In this document: piece after piece, positions 43,087 through 50,252 of the stretch
Layout of the letters: every line of letters begins with the position of its first letter
Position numbering within the stretch: the stretch's first letter is position 1
Assembly (NCBI RefSeq): GCF_003112575.1
Contig: NZ_BEWC01000015.1
Coordinates: forward strand, 1 to 56,593
DNA length: 56,593 nucleotides
Direction: 5' to 3'
From: Streptomyces ardesiacus
Lineage (GTDB): Bacteria > Actinomycetota > Actinomycetes > Streptomycetales > Streptomycetaceae
Program-made: the position numbers and the translations under genes
The notes under the pieces: model-generated
What the model was told of the DNA's origin: nothing
Databases searched by the model: none
Seen by the model: only the letters and a program-made list of their open reading frames with translations

Positions 43087-44904
43087 ATGTGCGGAATCGT
43101 CGGATACATCGGCAAGCGTGACGTCGCACCCCTGCTCCTGGAGGGTTTGCAGCGCCTGGAGTACCGCGGCTACGACTCGGCGGGCATCGTCGTCACCTCC
43201 CCGAAGGCGACCGGCCTGAGGATGGTCAAGGCCAAGGGCCGGGTGCGCGACCTGGAGGCCAAGGTCCCGGCGCGCTTCAAGGGCACCACCGGCATCGCCC
43301 ACACCCGCTGGGCCACCCACGGCGCCCCCTCCGACGTGAACGCCCACCCGCACATGTCGGCCGACAACAAGGTCGCCGTCGTCCACAACGGGATCATCGA
43401 CAACGCCGCCGACCTGCGCCGCAAGCTGGAGGCGGACGGCGTCGAGTTCCTCTCCGAGACCGACACCGAGGTCCTCGTCCACCTCATCGCCCGCTCCGAG
43501 GCCGTCAAGCTCGAGGACAAGGTCCGCGAGACCCTGCGGGTCATCGAGGGCACGTACGGCATCGCCGTGATGCACGCGGACTTCCCCGAGCGCATCGTCG
43601 TCGCCCGCAACGGCTCGCCGGTCGTCCTCGGCATCGGCGAGAAGGAGATGTTCGTCGCCTCGGACATCGCCGCGCTGGTCGCCCACACCCGGCAGATAGT
43701 CACGCTCGACGACGGCGAGATGGCCACCCTCAAGGCCGACGACTTCCGCACCTACACCACCGAGGGCACCCGCACCACGTCCGAGCCCACCACCGTGGAG
43801 TGGGAGGCCGCCTCCTACGACATGGGCGGCCACGACACCTACATGCACAAGGAGATCCACGAGCAGGCCGAGGCCGTGGACCGCGTGCTGCGCGGCCGGA
43901 TCGACGACCGCTTCTCCACCGTGCACCTCGGCGGCCTCAACCTGGACGCCCGCGACGCCCGCGCCGTGCGCCGCGTGAAGATCCTCGGCTGCGGCACCTC
44001 TTACCACGCGGGCCAGATCGGCGCCCAGATGATCGAGGAGCTGGCCCGCATCCCCGCCGACGCCGAGCCGGCCTCCGAGTTCCGCTACCGCAACGCGGTC
44101 GTGGACCCTGACACCCTGTACATCGCCGTCTCCCAGTCCGGCGAGACCTACGACGTGCTCGCCGCCGTGCAGGAGCTGAAGCGCAAGGGCGCCCGGGTCC
44201 TCGGCATCGTCAACGTCGTGGGCTCGGCGATCGCCCGCGAGGCCGACGGCGGCATGTACGTGCACGCCGGGCCCGAGGTGTGCGTGGTGTCCACCAAGTG
44301 CTTCACCAACACCTGCGTGGCCTTCGCGCTGCTCGCCCTGCACCTGGGCCGCACCCGCGACCTGTCGGTGCGCGACGGCAAGCGGATCATCGAGGGCCTG
44401 CGCAAGCTGCCCGCGCAGATCGAGGAGATGCTGAAGCAGGAGGAGGACGTCAAGAAGCTGGCCGCGCAGTACGCCGACGCCCGCTCGATGCTCTTCATCG
44501 GCCGCGTCCGCGGCTACCCGGTCGCCCGTGAGGCCTCCCTGAAGCTGAAGGAGGTCTCCTACATCCACGCCGAGGCCTACCCGGCCTCCGAGCTGAAGCA
44601 CGGCCCGCTCGCCCTGATCGAGCCGGCCCTGCCGACGGTCGCGATCGTGCCGGACGACGACCTGCTGGAGAAGAACCGCGCGGCCATGGAGGAGATCAAG
44701 GCCCGCAGCGGTCAGATCCTCGCCGTCGCCCACCAGGAGCAGGAGAAGGCCGACCACACGATCGTCGTCCCGAAGAACGAGGACGAGCTGGACCCGATCC
44801 TCATGGGCATCCCGCTCCAGCTCCTCGCCTACCACACGGCGCTGGCCCTGGGCCGGGACATCGACAAGCCCCGCAACCTCGCCAAGTCGGTGACGGTCGA
44901 GTAG
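43087..44904 (+). CDS. glmS: Glutamine-fructose-6-phosphate aminotransferase (isomerising)
   Basis: A 605-residue enzyme making glucosamine 6-phosphate for peptidoglycan and amino sugars. N-terminal class II glutamine amidotransferase with catalytic Cys after Met1 (MCGIVGYIGKRDVAPLLLEGLQRLEYRGYDSAG), then two SIS isomerase domains (KILGCGTSYHAGQIGAQMIEEL; ARSMLFIGRVRGYPVAREASLKLKEVSYIHAEAYPASELKHGPLALIE). The C-terminus DKPRNLAKSVTVE is the family end that shields the active site. From memory S. coelicolor has a second glmS elsewhere, and the copy near hexA is glmS2. No glmS ribozyme is seen. Confidence 0.96.
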   Translation: MCGIVGYIGKRDVAPLLLEGLQRLEYRGYDSAGIVVTSPKATGLRMVKAKGRVRDLEAKVPARFKGTTGIAHTRWATHGAPSDVNAHPHMSADNKVAVVHNGIIDNAADLRRKLEADGVEFLSETDTEVLVHLIARSEAVKLEDKVRETLRVIEGTYGIAVMHADFPERIVVARNGSPVVLGIGEKEMFVASDIAALVAHTRQIVTLDDGEMATLKADDFRTYTTEGTRTTSEPTTVEWEAASYDMGGHDTYMHKEIHEQAEAVDRVLRGRIDDRFSTVHLGGLNLDARDARAVRRVKILGCGTSYHAGQIGAQMIEELARIPADAEPASEFRYRNAVVDPDTLYIAVSQSGETYDVLAAVQELKRKGARVLGIVNVVGSAIAREADGGMYVHAGPEVCVVSTKCFTNTCVAFALLALHLGRTRDLSVRDGKRIIEGLRKLPAQIEEMLKQEEDVKKLAAQYADARSMLFIGRVRGYPVAREASLKLKEVSYIHAEAYPASELKHGPLALIEPALPTVAIVPDDDLLEKNRAAMEEIKARSGQILAVAHQEQEKADHTIVVPKNEDELDPILMGIPLQLLAYHTALALGRDIDKPRNLAKSVTVE

Positions 44905-44923
44905 GCACCCGGTTCCCCACCGC

Positions 44924-44961
44924 GACGGCCCCCGCGTGTGTCACCGCACGCGGGGGCCGTC
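44924..44961 (+). terminator. Strong terminator after glmS
   Basis: A perfect 15-bp stem GACGGCCCCCGCGTG / CACGCGGGGGCCGTC with an 8-base loop, 20 bases after the glmS stop and between convergent genes. Confidence 0.88.
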
Positions 44962-45012
44962 CTGTCGTTCATGCCGTCCGGAATGACCGGAGAGCCGGTT
45001 CAGCCCGACAGG

Positions 45013-45540
45013 TCACGGAATGACCACCACGGGCCGTTTCGCCCGCTTGGCGAGCCGGCCCGCCACGGAGCCGAAGAGGCGCCCGACCAGACCGTGACTG
45101 GAGCCGACGACGATGGCGTCCGCCTCGTACTCCCGCCCCACCTCTTCGAGTTCGTGGCAGATGTCGCCGCCGCGCTCGACCAGGATCCAGGGCACCTCGG
45201 CGAGGTAGTCGGCGCACGCCAGCTCCAGACCGAGCACCTCGGTGCGGTGGTCCGGCACGTCGACGAAGACCGGGGGTTCGCACCCGGCCCACACCGTGGT
45301 GGGCAGGCGGTTGGCGACGTGCACGATGACCAGGCCGGAACCCAGTCGACAGGCCATGCCGATGGCGTAGGCGAGGGCGCGCTCGCTGGAGGTGGAGCCG
45401 TCGAAGCCGACGACGACGCCGTGCTTGAAGGCTGGGTCGCACGACTGGCGTGGCTCTTCGGCCGCCAGGGGCTCGGCCGCCGTAGGTTCGGCGACGGGCC
45501 GCTTGCGGTCCGCGGGTTCGAAGAATTCGTGACCGGCCAT
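45013..45540 (-). CDS. Universal stress protein family protein
   Basis: A 175-residue single-domain UspA protein with an N-terminal extension of about 40 residues rich in Ala, Glu and Pro. The Usp fold runs from VVVGFDGSTSSERALAYAIGMACRLGSGLVIVHVAN to ADAIVVGSSHGLVGRLFGSVAGRLAKRAKRPVVVIP. The G-x2-G-x9-G(S/T) ATP-binding motif is altered (spacing shorter), so ATP binding is uncertain. ATG 45540 is preferred because it begins the recognisable protein; the ribosome binding site is weak. The 296-base gap to the next gene (45541-45836) contains no further gene I can support. Confidence 0.82.
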   Translation of the reverse strand: MAGHEFFEPADRKRPVAEPTAAEPLAAEEPRQSCDPAFKHGVVVGFDGSTSSERALAYAIGMACRLGSGLVIVHVANRLPTTVWAGCEPPVFVDVPDHRTEVLGLELACADYLAEVPWILVERGGDICHELEEVGREYEADAIVVGSSHGLVGRLFGSVAGRLAKRAKRPVVVIP

Positions 45541-45836
45541 GGCTGTCTCGGCGTTTTTATCCTCTATGGGGGACAACAGGGTGCGGCGGAGCTGTGTGTC
45601 CGGGAATCGTCTTCCCAACCCCATACCCGCAAGGGTACGGCGGCACGCCTCCTTCGCCCAGATCCCGGCGGAGGGTCCGCCGCGGGATTCCCCGGAGCAT
45701 GCCCGAGAGGGCGCCCGTAACGCAATGGTTGCTGCTCTGTACAGGCGGTTTGCACGGGATTCAACTGTCCGTCACCGGTCGTGACCCCTGCGCCGCGCGG
45801 ACGTTGATCCCCTTGCCGCCACCCCAGGGAGCACCC

Positions 45837-46115
45837 GTGACCCGACCGCACCGCCCCGCCGAGCCGCCCTCCGGCCCACCCCGCCGCGACGGCGTCACCG
45901 ACCTCGTCCGCTGGGCGGCGTTCAGTTGCGTCCTCGTACCGGTCGCACTCCTGTGGTACGGCGCCTCGTTCGCGGGCGCCGCCGGCACGGCCCTCGGCCT
46001 GGCCGCCGTCACCGGCGCGTGCCGTCTGCTGCTGCGGCGCTCCGAACGTCACGCCACCCGGTCGCGCAGGCGCCGGGGCGGACGGCACGCGGGGAAAAAC
46101 ACACCGGTCGACTGA
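45837..46115 (+). CDS. Small membrane protein upstream of adpA
   Basis: A 92-residue protein with a Pro/Arg-rich N-terminus, two predicted membrane helices (LVRWAAFSCVLVPVALLWYGASF and AAGTALGLAAVTGACRLLL), and a strongly basic C-terminal tail (RRSERHATRSRRRRGGRH). GTG 45837 has AGGGAG 5 bases upstream. From memory a gene of this type is conserved before adpA in Streptomyces; no function is known to me. It is in the same direction as adpA but 386 bases away. Confidence 0.72.
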   Translation: MTRPHRPAEPPSGPPRRDGVTDLVRWAAFSCVLVPVALLWYGASFAGAAGTALGLAAVTGACRLLLRRSERHATRSRRRRGGRHAGKNTPVD

Positions 46116-46501
46116 CCGGTTTCCGCGCACAGTTCCGCTTCTTTTCAGCCAACTTCCGGGGGTGGCGCATCACCACCCCTCACCACCCCCCAACCCCCGT
46201 TCCACCTGCACGGACAGGGTCCCGGGACCCCTGCGCACCCTACGTGGATTGGCCACCGGCACAAGGCGCACTTCACAGGGGCGCCCCGGAGTGCAACGCT
46301 TCGTGATCGACTGCTTCACGCCAAGTTGCCATGTCGACATTGTCCCAAGTGCCGAACCAGCCACCTCGGCGCGACGGGACGCAGTAGATTCGATCTTGAC
46401 CGTCTACGGCGGGGGACTCGTGCAGGACCGAGGGGAAACGTGTTGGAGCGACAGACCCGAAGGGTGAAGGGCGCCGCGACCACCGAGGGGGGCTTAGCAG
46501 G
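46116..46501 (+). promoter_or_regulatory. Long adpA upstream/leader region
   Basis: The 386 bases before adpA hold no supported gene. There is a C-rich tract (46170-46205) and a -10-like TAGATT at 46385-46390 without a good -35. A GAGGGGGG stretch (46485-46492), 9 bases from the ATG, is the likely ribosome binding site. I found no clear match to the AdpA consensus TGGCSNGWWY. From memory, adpA in other Streptomyces has a long leader with several layers of control (gamma-butyrolactone receptor, autoregulation, RNase III). Confidence 0.6.
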
Positions 46502-47692
46502 ATGAGCCACGACTCCGCCGCCGCGCCGGAAGCCGCGGCCCGGAAGCTCTCCGGGCGACGCCGCAAGGAGATCGTCGCGGTGCTGCTGTTCAGCGGCGGC
46601 CCCATCTTCGAGAGTTCCATACCGCTGTCGGTGTTCGGCATCGACCGCCAGGACGCCGGCGTGCCCCGCTACCGGCTGCTGGTGTGCGCCGGCGAGGAGG
46701 GCCCGCTGCGGACCACGGGCGGTCTCGAACTCACCGCGCCGCAGGGCCTGGAGGCGATCTCGCGCGCGGGCACCGTCGTCGTGCCGGCCTGGCGGTCGAT
46801 CACCTCACCGCCGCCGGAGGAGGCGCTGGACGCCCTGCGCCGGGCGCACGAGGAGGGGGCGCGCATCGTCGGACTGTGCACGGGGGCCTTCGTCCTCGCG
46901 GCCGCGGGCCTGCTGGACGGCCGGCCCGCCACCACGCACTGGATGTACGCGCCGACGCTGGCCAAGCGCTACCCGTCGGTGCACGTGGACCCGCGCGAGC
47001 TGTTCGTGGACGACGGCGACGTGCTGACGTCCGCGGGCACCGCGGCCGGGATCGACCTGTGCCTGCACATCGTGCGCACGGACCACGGCAACGAGGCGGC
47101 CGGTGCGCTGGCCCGCCGCCTGGTGGTCCCCCCGCGCCGCAGCGGCGGCCAGGAGCGCTACCTGGACAGGTCTTTACCGGAGGAGATCGGCGCCGACCCG
47201 CTCGCCGAGGTCGTCGCCTGGGCGCTGGAGCACCTCCACGAGCAGTTCGACGTGGAGACGCTGGCCGCGCGCGCCTACATGAGCCGCCGCACCTTCGACC
47301 GCAGGTTCCGCTCGCTGACGGGCAGCGCCCCGCTCCAGTGGCTGATCACCCAGCGGGTCCTGCAGGCGCAGCGGCTCCTGGAGACGTCGGACTACTCGGT
47401 GGACGAGGTCGCGGGCCGCTGCGGCTTCCGCTCGCCGGTCGCCCTGCGCGGCCACTTCCGCCGCCAGTTGGGTTCGTCCCCGGCCGCCTACCGCGCCGCC
47501 TACCGGGCCCGCCGCCCCCAGGGCGACCGCCAGCCCGACCAGGACACCGCGAGCGCCGCACGTCCCCTGCCCCCGTCCGACCCGCCGGCCGCCCTCCCCC
47601 CGGAGACCGCGGTCCCGTTCCAGTCCCGCCGCACGGCGGCCCCCCTCCCGGCGGGCACGGCGAGCGTCCCGGGCCAGCGCAGCGCGCCGTGA
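46502..47692 (+). CDS. adpA: Developmental master regulator AdpA (BldH)
   Basis: A 396-residue AraC-family regulator of aerial growth and antibiotic production. An N-terminal GATase1/DJ-1-like dimerisation domain (VAVLLFSGGPIFESSIPLSVFGID to DVLTSAGTAAGIDLCLHIVRTDHG, ~20-200) precedes an AraC double helix-turn-helix (FDVETLAARAYMSRRTFDRRFRSLTGSAPLQWLITQRVLQAQRLLETSDYSVDEVAGRCGF, ~250-320). The C-terminus is low complexity. Codon 225 in the interdomain linker (47174-47176, in DRSLPEE) is TTA, the rare leucine codon read by bldA tRNA, so translation should depend on bldA. ornA lies downstream, as in S. griseus. Confidence 0.96.
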   Translation: MSHDSAAAPEAAARKLSGRRRKEIVAVLLFSGGPIFESSIPLSVFGIDRQDAGVPRYRLLVCAGEEGPLRTTGGLELTAPQGLEAISRAGTVVVPAWRSITSPPPEEALDALRRAHEEGARIVGLCTGAFVLAAAGLLDGRPATTHWMYAPTLAKRYPSVHVDPRELFVDDGDVLTSAGTAAGIDLCLHIVRTDHGNEAAGALARRLVVPPRRSGGQERYLDRSLPEEIGADPLAEVVAWALEHLHEQFDVETLAARAYMSRRTFDRRFRSLTGSAPLQWLITQRVLQAQRLLETSDYSVDEVAGRCGFRSPVALRGHFRRQLGSSPAAYRAAYRARRPQGDRQPDQDTASAARPLPPSDPPAALPPETAVPFQSRRTAAPLPAGTASVPGQRSAP

Positions 47693-47712
47693 CGTGACGC
47701 CGCCCCCGAAAC

Positions 47713-47796
47713 GCCGGGCGGGGCAGCTCGGCCCGTCCGGCGTTCACCTCCGAGGCCGGGCGGGGCGGCTCGGCCCGTCCGGCGTCTGAGGACGAG
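47713..47796. repeat. Tandem 42-bp repeat after adpA
   Basis: Two adjacent 42-base units (47713-47754 and 47755-47796) both run GCCGGGCGGGGC-GCTCGGCCCGTCCGGCGT, then diverge at TCACCTCCGAG versus CTGAGGACGAG. Each can fold by GCCGGGCGGG against CCCGTCCGGC. It starts 20 bases after the adpA stop, suggesting a duplicated terminator. Confidence 0.75.
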
Positions 47797-47847
47797 GCCC
47801 GTTCGGGGCCGGGCGGGGGCCCGGGGGCGGCAGCCCCCGCGGGGTCC
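47773..47847 (-). repeat. Dispersed Streptomyces intergenic repeat, copy B (inverted)
   Basis: Read on the minus strand this block aligns with the copy at 6916-6986: a G/C hairpin (GGGGGCTGCCGCCCCC), a C-rich spacer, GAACGGGCCTCGTCCTCA and GACGCCGGACGGGC. It overlaps the second unit of the 42-bp tandem repeat. Confidence 0.72.
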
Positions 47848-47884
47848 GCACCGACGCCGGGGACCACGGACCAGGCGCCCCCCG

Positions 47885-47890
47885 TACAGT
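47885..47890 (+). promoter_or_regulatory. -10 element for a leaderless ornA transcript
   Basis: TACAGT lies 6 bases before the ornA ATG and no Shine-Dalgarno sequence is present, so transcription probably starts at the ATG. The -35 region (about 47861) is weak. Confidence 0.5.
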
Positions 47891-47896
47891 GGCCGC

Positions 47897-48499
47897 ATGA
47901 ACGATCGCATGGTGTGGATCGACTGCGAGATGACCGGCCTCTCGCTGTCCGACGACGCGCTCATCGAGGTTGCCGCCCTCGTCACCGACTCCGAGCTGAA
48001 CATCCTCGGCGAGGGCGTCGACATCGTCATCCGCCCGCCGGACCGCGCCCTGGAGACGATGCCGGAGGTGGTGCGCGAGATGCACACCGCGTCCGGACTG
48101 CTCGCCGAACTGGACGGCGGCACGACCCTCGCGGACGCCGAGGCCCAGGTGCTGGCCTATGTGCGCGAGCACGTGAAGGAGCCCGGCAAGGCCCCGCTGT
48201 GCGGCAACTCCGTCGGCACCGACCGCGGATTCCTGCTGCGCGACATGGCCGCGCTGGAGAGCTACCTGCACTACCGCATCGTCGACGTCTCCTCGATCAA
48301 GGAGCTGGCCCGCCGCTGGTACCCGCGGGCGTACTTCAACAGCCCCGAGAAGAACGGCAACCACCGCGCGCTCGCCGACATCCGCGAGTCCATCGCCGAG
48401 CTGCGCTACTACCGCGAGGCGGTCTTCGTCCCGCAGCCCGGCCCCGACTCCGACACGGCCAAGGCGATCGCCGCCAAGCACGTCGTGTCCGCCGGCTAG
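47897..48499 (+). CDS. ornA: Oligoribonuclease
   Basis: A 200-residue DEDDh 3'-5' exoribonuclease that degrades very short RNAs (and pGpG, the breakdown product of c-di-GMP). Motifs: Exo I WIDCEMTGL (Asp9, Glu11), Exo II in GNSVGTDRGFLLRDM, Exo III HRALADIRESIAELRYYR with the catalytic His. It starts with ATG 47897 without a ribosome binding site. Located directly after adpA, as is usual in Streptomyces; its known loss-of-growth phenotype in S. griseus and S. coelicolor links it to development (from memory). Confidence 0.96.
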   Translation: MNDRMVWIDCEMTGLSLSDDALIEVAALVTDSELNILGEGVDIVIRPPDRALETMPEVVREMHTASGLLAELDGGTTLADAEAQVLAYVREHVKEPGKAPLCGNSVGTDRGFLLRDMAALESYLHYRIVDVSSIKELARRWYPRAYFNSPEKNGNHRALADIRESIAELRYYREAVFVPQPGPDSDTAKAIAAKHVVSAG

Positions 48500-48620
48500 G
48501 GGCAGCGGGACCGTCGGCGGCGGCGTGCGGAAAGCCGGGCGCGAGCACCCCTTCGGACCCTGTACACTTTTTCTCAGCCGGTCGGGAAACCCCGCCACGC
48601 GGGATTCGAGCACCGGCCTT

Positions 48621-48694
48621 GGTGGGTGTAGCTCAGCTGGTAGAGCACCTGGTTGTGGTCCAGGTGGCCGCGGGTTCAAGTCCCGTCACTCACC
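48621..48694 (+). tRNA. tRNA-His (GTG anticodon)
   Basis: A full cloverleaf: acceptor GTGGGTG (48622-48628) pairs with CACTCAC (48687-48693, one G-U), with the extra G-1 (48621) opposite C73, the tRNA-His hallmark. D-arm GCTCAGCTGGTAGAGC, anticodon stem CCTGG/CCAGG with loop TTGTGGT (anticodon GTG at 48655-48657), T-arm CGGGTTCAAGTCCCG. The 3' CCA is not encoded. No sign of an integrated element at its 3' end. Confidence 0.97.
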
Positions 48695-48700
48695 CTGAGT

Positions 48701-48740
48701 GATCAGCCGGTGATTCTCGTAAGAGAGTCACCGGCTGATC
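48701..48740 (+). terminator. Terminator after tRNA-His
   Basis: GATCAGCCGGTGA (48701-48713) pairs perfectly with TCACCGGCTGATC (48728-48740), with an inner CTC/GAG extension. It starts 7 bases after the tRNA. Confidence 0.88.
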
Positions 48741-48832
48741 GCGTTGTGGGGCCCGTACGTCGCGGAGCCCGTACACGGCACGCGCTCCGACGGCACCGCA
48801 CCGCCCAGGGCGCGGCCCCGCCGGCCCTCACC

Positions 48833-49888
48833 TCACGACGACCGCCGCTCCACCAGCTCCGTCGCCAGCACCACCTGGTGCCGCCCCAGCCCGCGCGAAG
48901 CGACCGGCCTGCGGTCGGCGATCTCGGCCAGCAGCAGGTCGATCATCGCGCGGCCCATCTCCTCGATGGGCTGGCGCACGCTGGTCAGCGGCGGCTCCAT
49001 GTGCCGGGCGATCGCCGAGTCGTCGTAGCCGACCAGCGCCACGTCGTCCGGGATGCGCCGGCCCGCCTCGCGCAGGACCTGGCCCGCACCGGCCGCGGTG
49101 ACGTCGGAGGCGGCGAAGACCGCGTCGACGTCGGGGTGGCGGCGCAGCAGCTCCGCCATCGCGCGGCGCCCGCCCTCCTCGGTGAAGTCGCCCGGTTCGA
49201 TCAGCCCCTCGTCCACCTCGTGGCCCGCGTCGCGCAGGGCGTCGCGGTAGCCGTCGACGCGCCGCTGGGCACCGTAGACGGCGAGGTGGCCGGTGATGTG
49301 GGCGATCCGGCCGCGCCCCCGGGACAGCAGGTGCTCGACGGCCGAGCGGGCGCCGCCGTAGTTGTCGGAGTCCACCGACGCCAGCGGCTCGGCGGCCGAA
49401 CGCGGGCCGCTGATCACCGCGGGGATCTCGAGCTGGGTCAGCAGGTCGGGCAGCGGGTCGTCGGCGTGCACCGAGACCAGCAGGACGCCGTCCACCCGGT
49501 GCGCCGCGAGGTACTGGGCGAGGCGCGCCCGCTCCCGGTCGCTGCCCGCGAATATCAGCAGGAGCTGCATCTCGGTCTCGGACAGCTCGGAGCCGACGCC
49601 CTTGAGCATGTCCGAGAAGTAGGGCTCCGCGAAGAACCGGGTCTCCGGCTCCGGCACCACCAGGGCGATCGCGTCCGTGCGGTTGGCCGCCAGCGCGCGG
49701 GCCGCCGTGTTCGGGACGTAGCCGAGTTCCTCGACCGCCGCCTCGACCGCCGCCCGGGTCGCGTCGCTCACCCGGGGGGAGCCGTTGATCACGCGGGAGA
49801 CCGTGCCGCGGCCGACGCCCGCGCGTGCCGCCACCTCTTCGAGGGTGGGCCGGCCACCGCTCCGCCCACGCACTCCGTGGCTTGCCAT
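48833..49888 (-). CDS. cebR: LacI-family cellobiose repressor CebR
   Basis: A 351-residue LacI regulator with HTH RPTLEEVAARAGVGRGTVSRVINGSPRVSDATRAAVEAAVEELGYVPNTAARALA (residues 13-67) and a sugar-binding core (ALVVPEPETRFFAEPYFSDMLKGVGSEL, GRIAHITGHLAVYGAQRRVDGYRDAL, FAASDVTAAGAGQVLREAGRRIPDDVALVGYDDS). It is divergent from cebEFG; the perfect CebR operator TGGGAGCGCTCCCA lies before cebE and a second before bglC. Cello-oligosaccharides are the expected inducers. ATG 49888 has GGAGGCGGAG upstream on the minus strand. Confidence 0.93.
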   Translation of the reverse strand: MASHGVRGRSGGRPTLEEVAARAGVGRGTVSRVINGSPRVSDATRAAVEAAVEELGYVPNTAARALAANRTDAIALVVPEPETRFFAEPYFSDMLKGVGSELSETEMQLLLIFAGSDRERARLAQYLAAHRVDGVLLVSVHADDPLPDLLTQLEIPAVISGPRSAAEPLASVDSDNYGGARSAVEHLLSRGRGRIAHITGHLAVYGAQRRVDGYRDALRDAGHEVDEGLIEPGDFTEEGGRRAMAELLRRHPDVDAVFAASDVTAAGAGQVLREAGRRIPDDVALVGYDDSAIARHMEPPLTSVRQPIEEMGRAMIDLLLAEIADRRPVASRGLGRHQVVLATELVERRSS

Positions 49889-50017
49889 CGGCTCCGCCTC
49901 CCGTCGTTCCCCGCACTCTGCGGCTGGCCTGGAATTTAACAGGCCGGTCGGGTGTAATGACCGACTCCGGCCGCTCCGCCCGCCGCACGGGAGTGTCTCC
50001 GTGCCGCACGCAACGTC

Positions 50018-50038
50018 CAGTTAACAGGCCGATAACTG
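50018..50038. promoter_or_regulatory. 21-bp imperfect dyad upstream of the ceb promoter
   Basis: Arms CAGTTA and TAACTG with further inner matches (C..G and G..C) around the centre. It lies 26 bases before the -35 of the cebE promoter and contains the second TTAACAGGCCG copy. Binding protein unknown. Confidence 0.4.
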
Positions 50039-50063
50039 AACGCAATTCGTCGCGTCCGCTCCC

Positions 50064-50092
50064 TTGACACCCCCGCCCGGACCCGCGAATCT
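50064..50092 (+). promoter_or_regulatory. Promoter of cebEFG
   Basis: -35 TTGACA (50064-50069, consensus) and -10-like GAATCT (50087-50092), spacer 17. The CebR operator starts 14 bases after the -10, covering the transcription start region, so bound CebR should block the polymerase. Confidence 0.65.
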
Positions 50093-50105
50093 TCAACACA
50101 TCACT

Positions 50106-50123
50106 TGTGGGAGCGCTCCCACA
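50106..50123. promoter_or_regulatory. CebR operator 1, perfect palindrome
   Basis: TGTGGGAGCGCTCCCACA is an 18-bp perfect palindrome containing the CebR consensus TGGGAGCGCTCCCA (50108-50121). Confidence 0.95.
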
Positions 50124-50252
50124 CTACCTGGCACATACACATCCCGCACGTTCCCCGCCCGAGCCGCAGCGACGAACGAAACACATGAAGCAGCGGGCCC
50201 AACCATGTAGTTGGCCGGGGGGTCGGCACGTCAGGGCAACAGGAGGACGCAC

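Larger units (their letters stand above)
49889..50252. other. cebR-cebE intergenic control region
   Basis: The 364 bases between the divergent genes contain two copies of TTAACAGGCCG (49936-49946 and 50021-50031), an imperfect 21-bp dyad at 50018-50038 (CAGTTA..TAACTG arms), a consensus-like promoter and the CebR operator. No open reading frame here looks coding. Confidence 0.7.

Noticed and set aside
45594..45836. N-terminal extension of the small membrane protein gene
   Set aside because: The frame is open upstream, but the sequence is low-complexity, lacks a ribosome binding site, and overlaps the promoter region of the stress protein gene; GTG 45837 has a good AGGGAG.
46163..46270. AdpA self-binding sites upstream of adpA
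   Set aside because: TGGC strings occur (for example TGGCGCATCA, TGGCCACCGG), but none fits TGGCSNGWWY in both the S and GWWY positions.
48621..48740. tRNA-His as an attachment site for an integrated element
   Set aside because: No integrase gene, no duplicated tRNA 3' end and no island-like composition are seen nearby; the following inverted repeat is a normal terminator.
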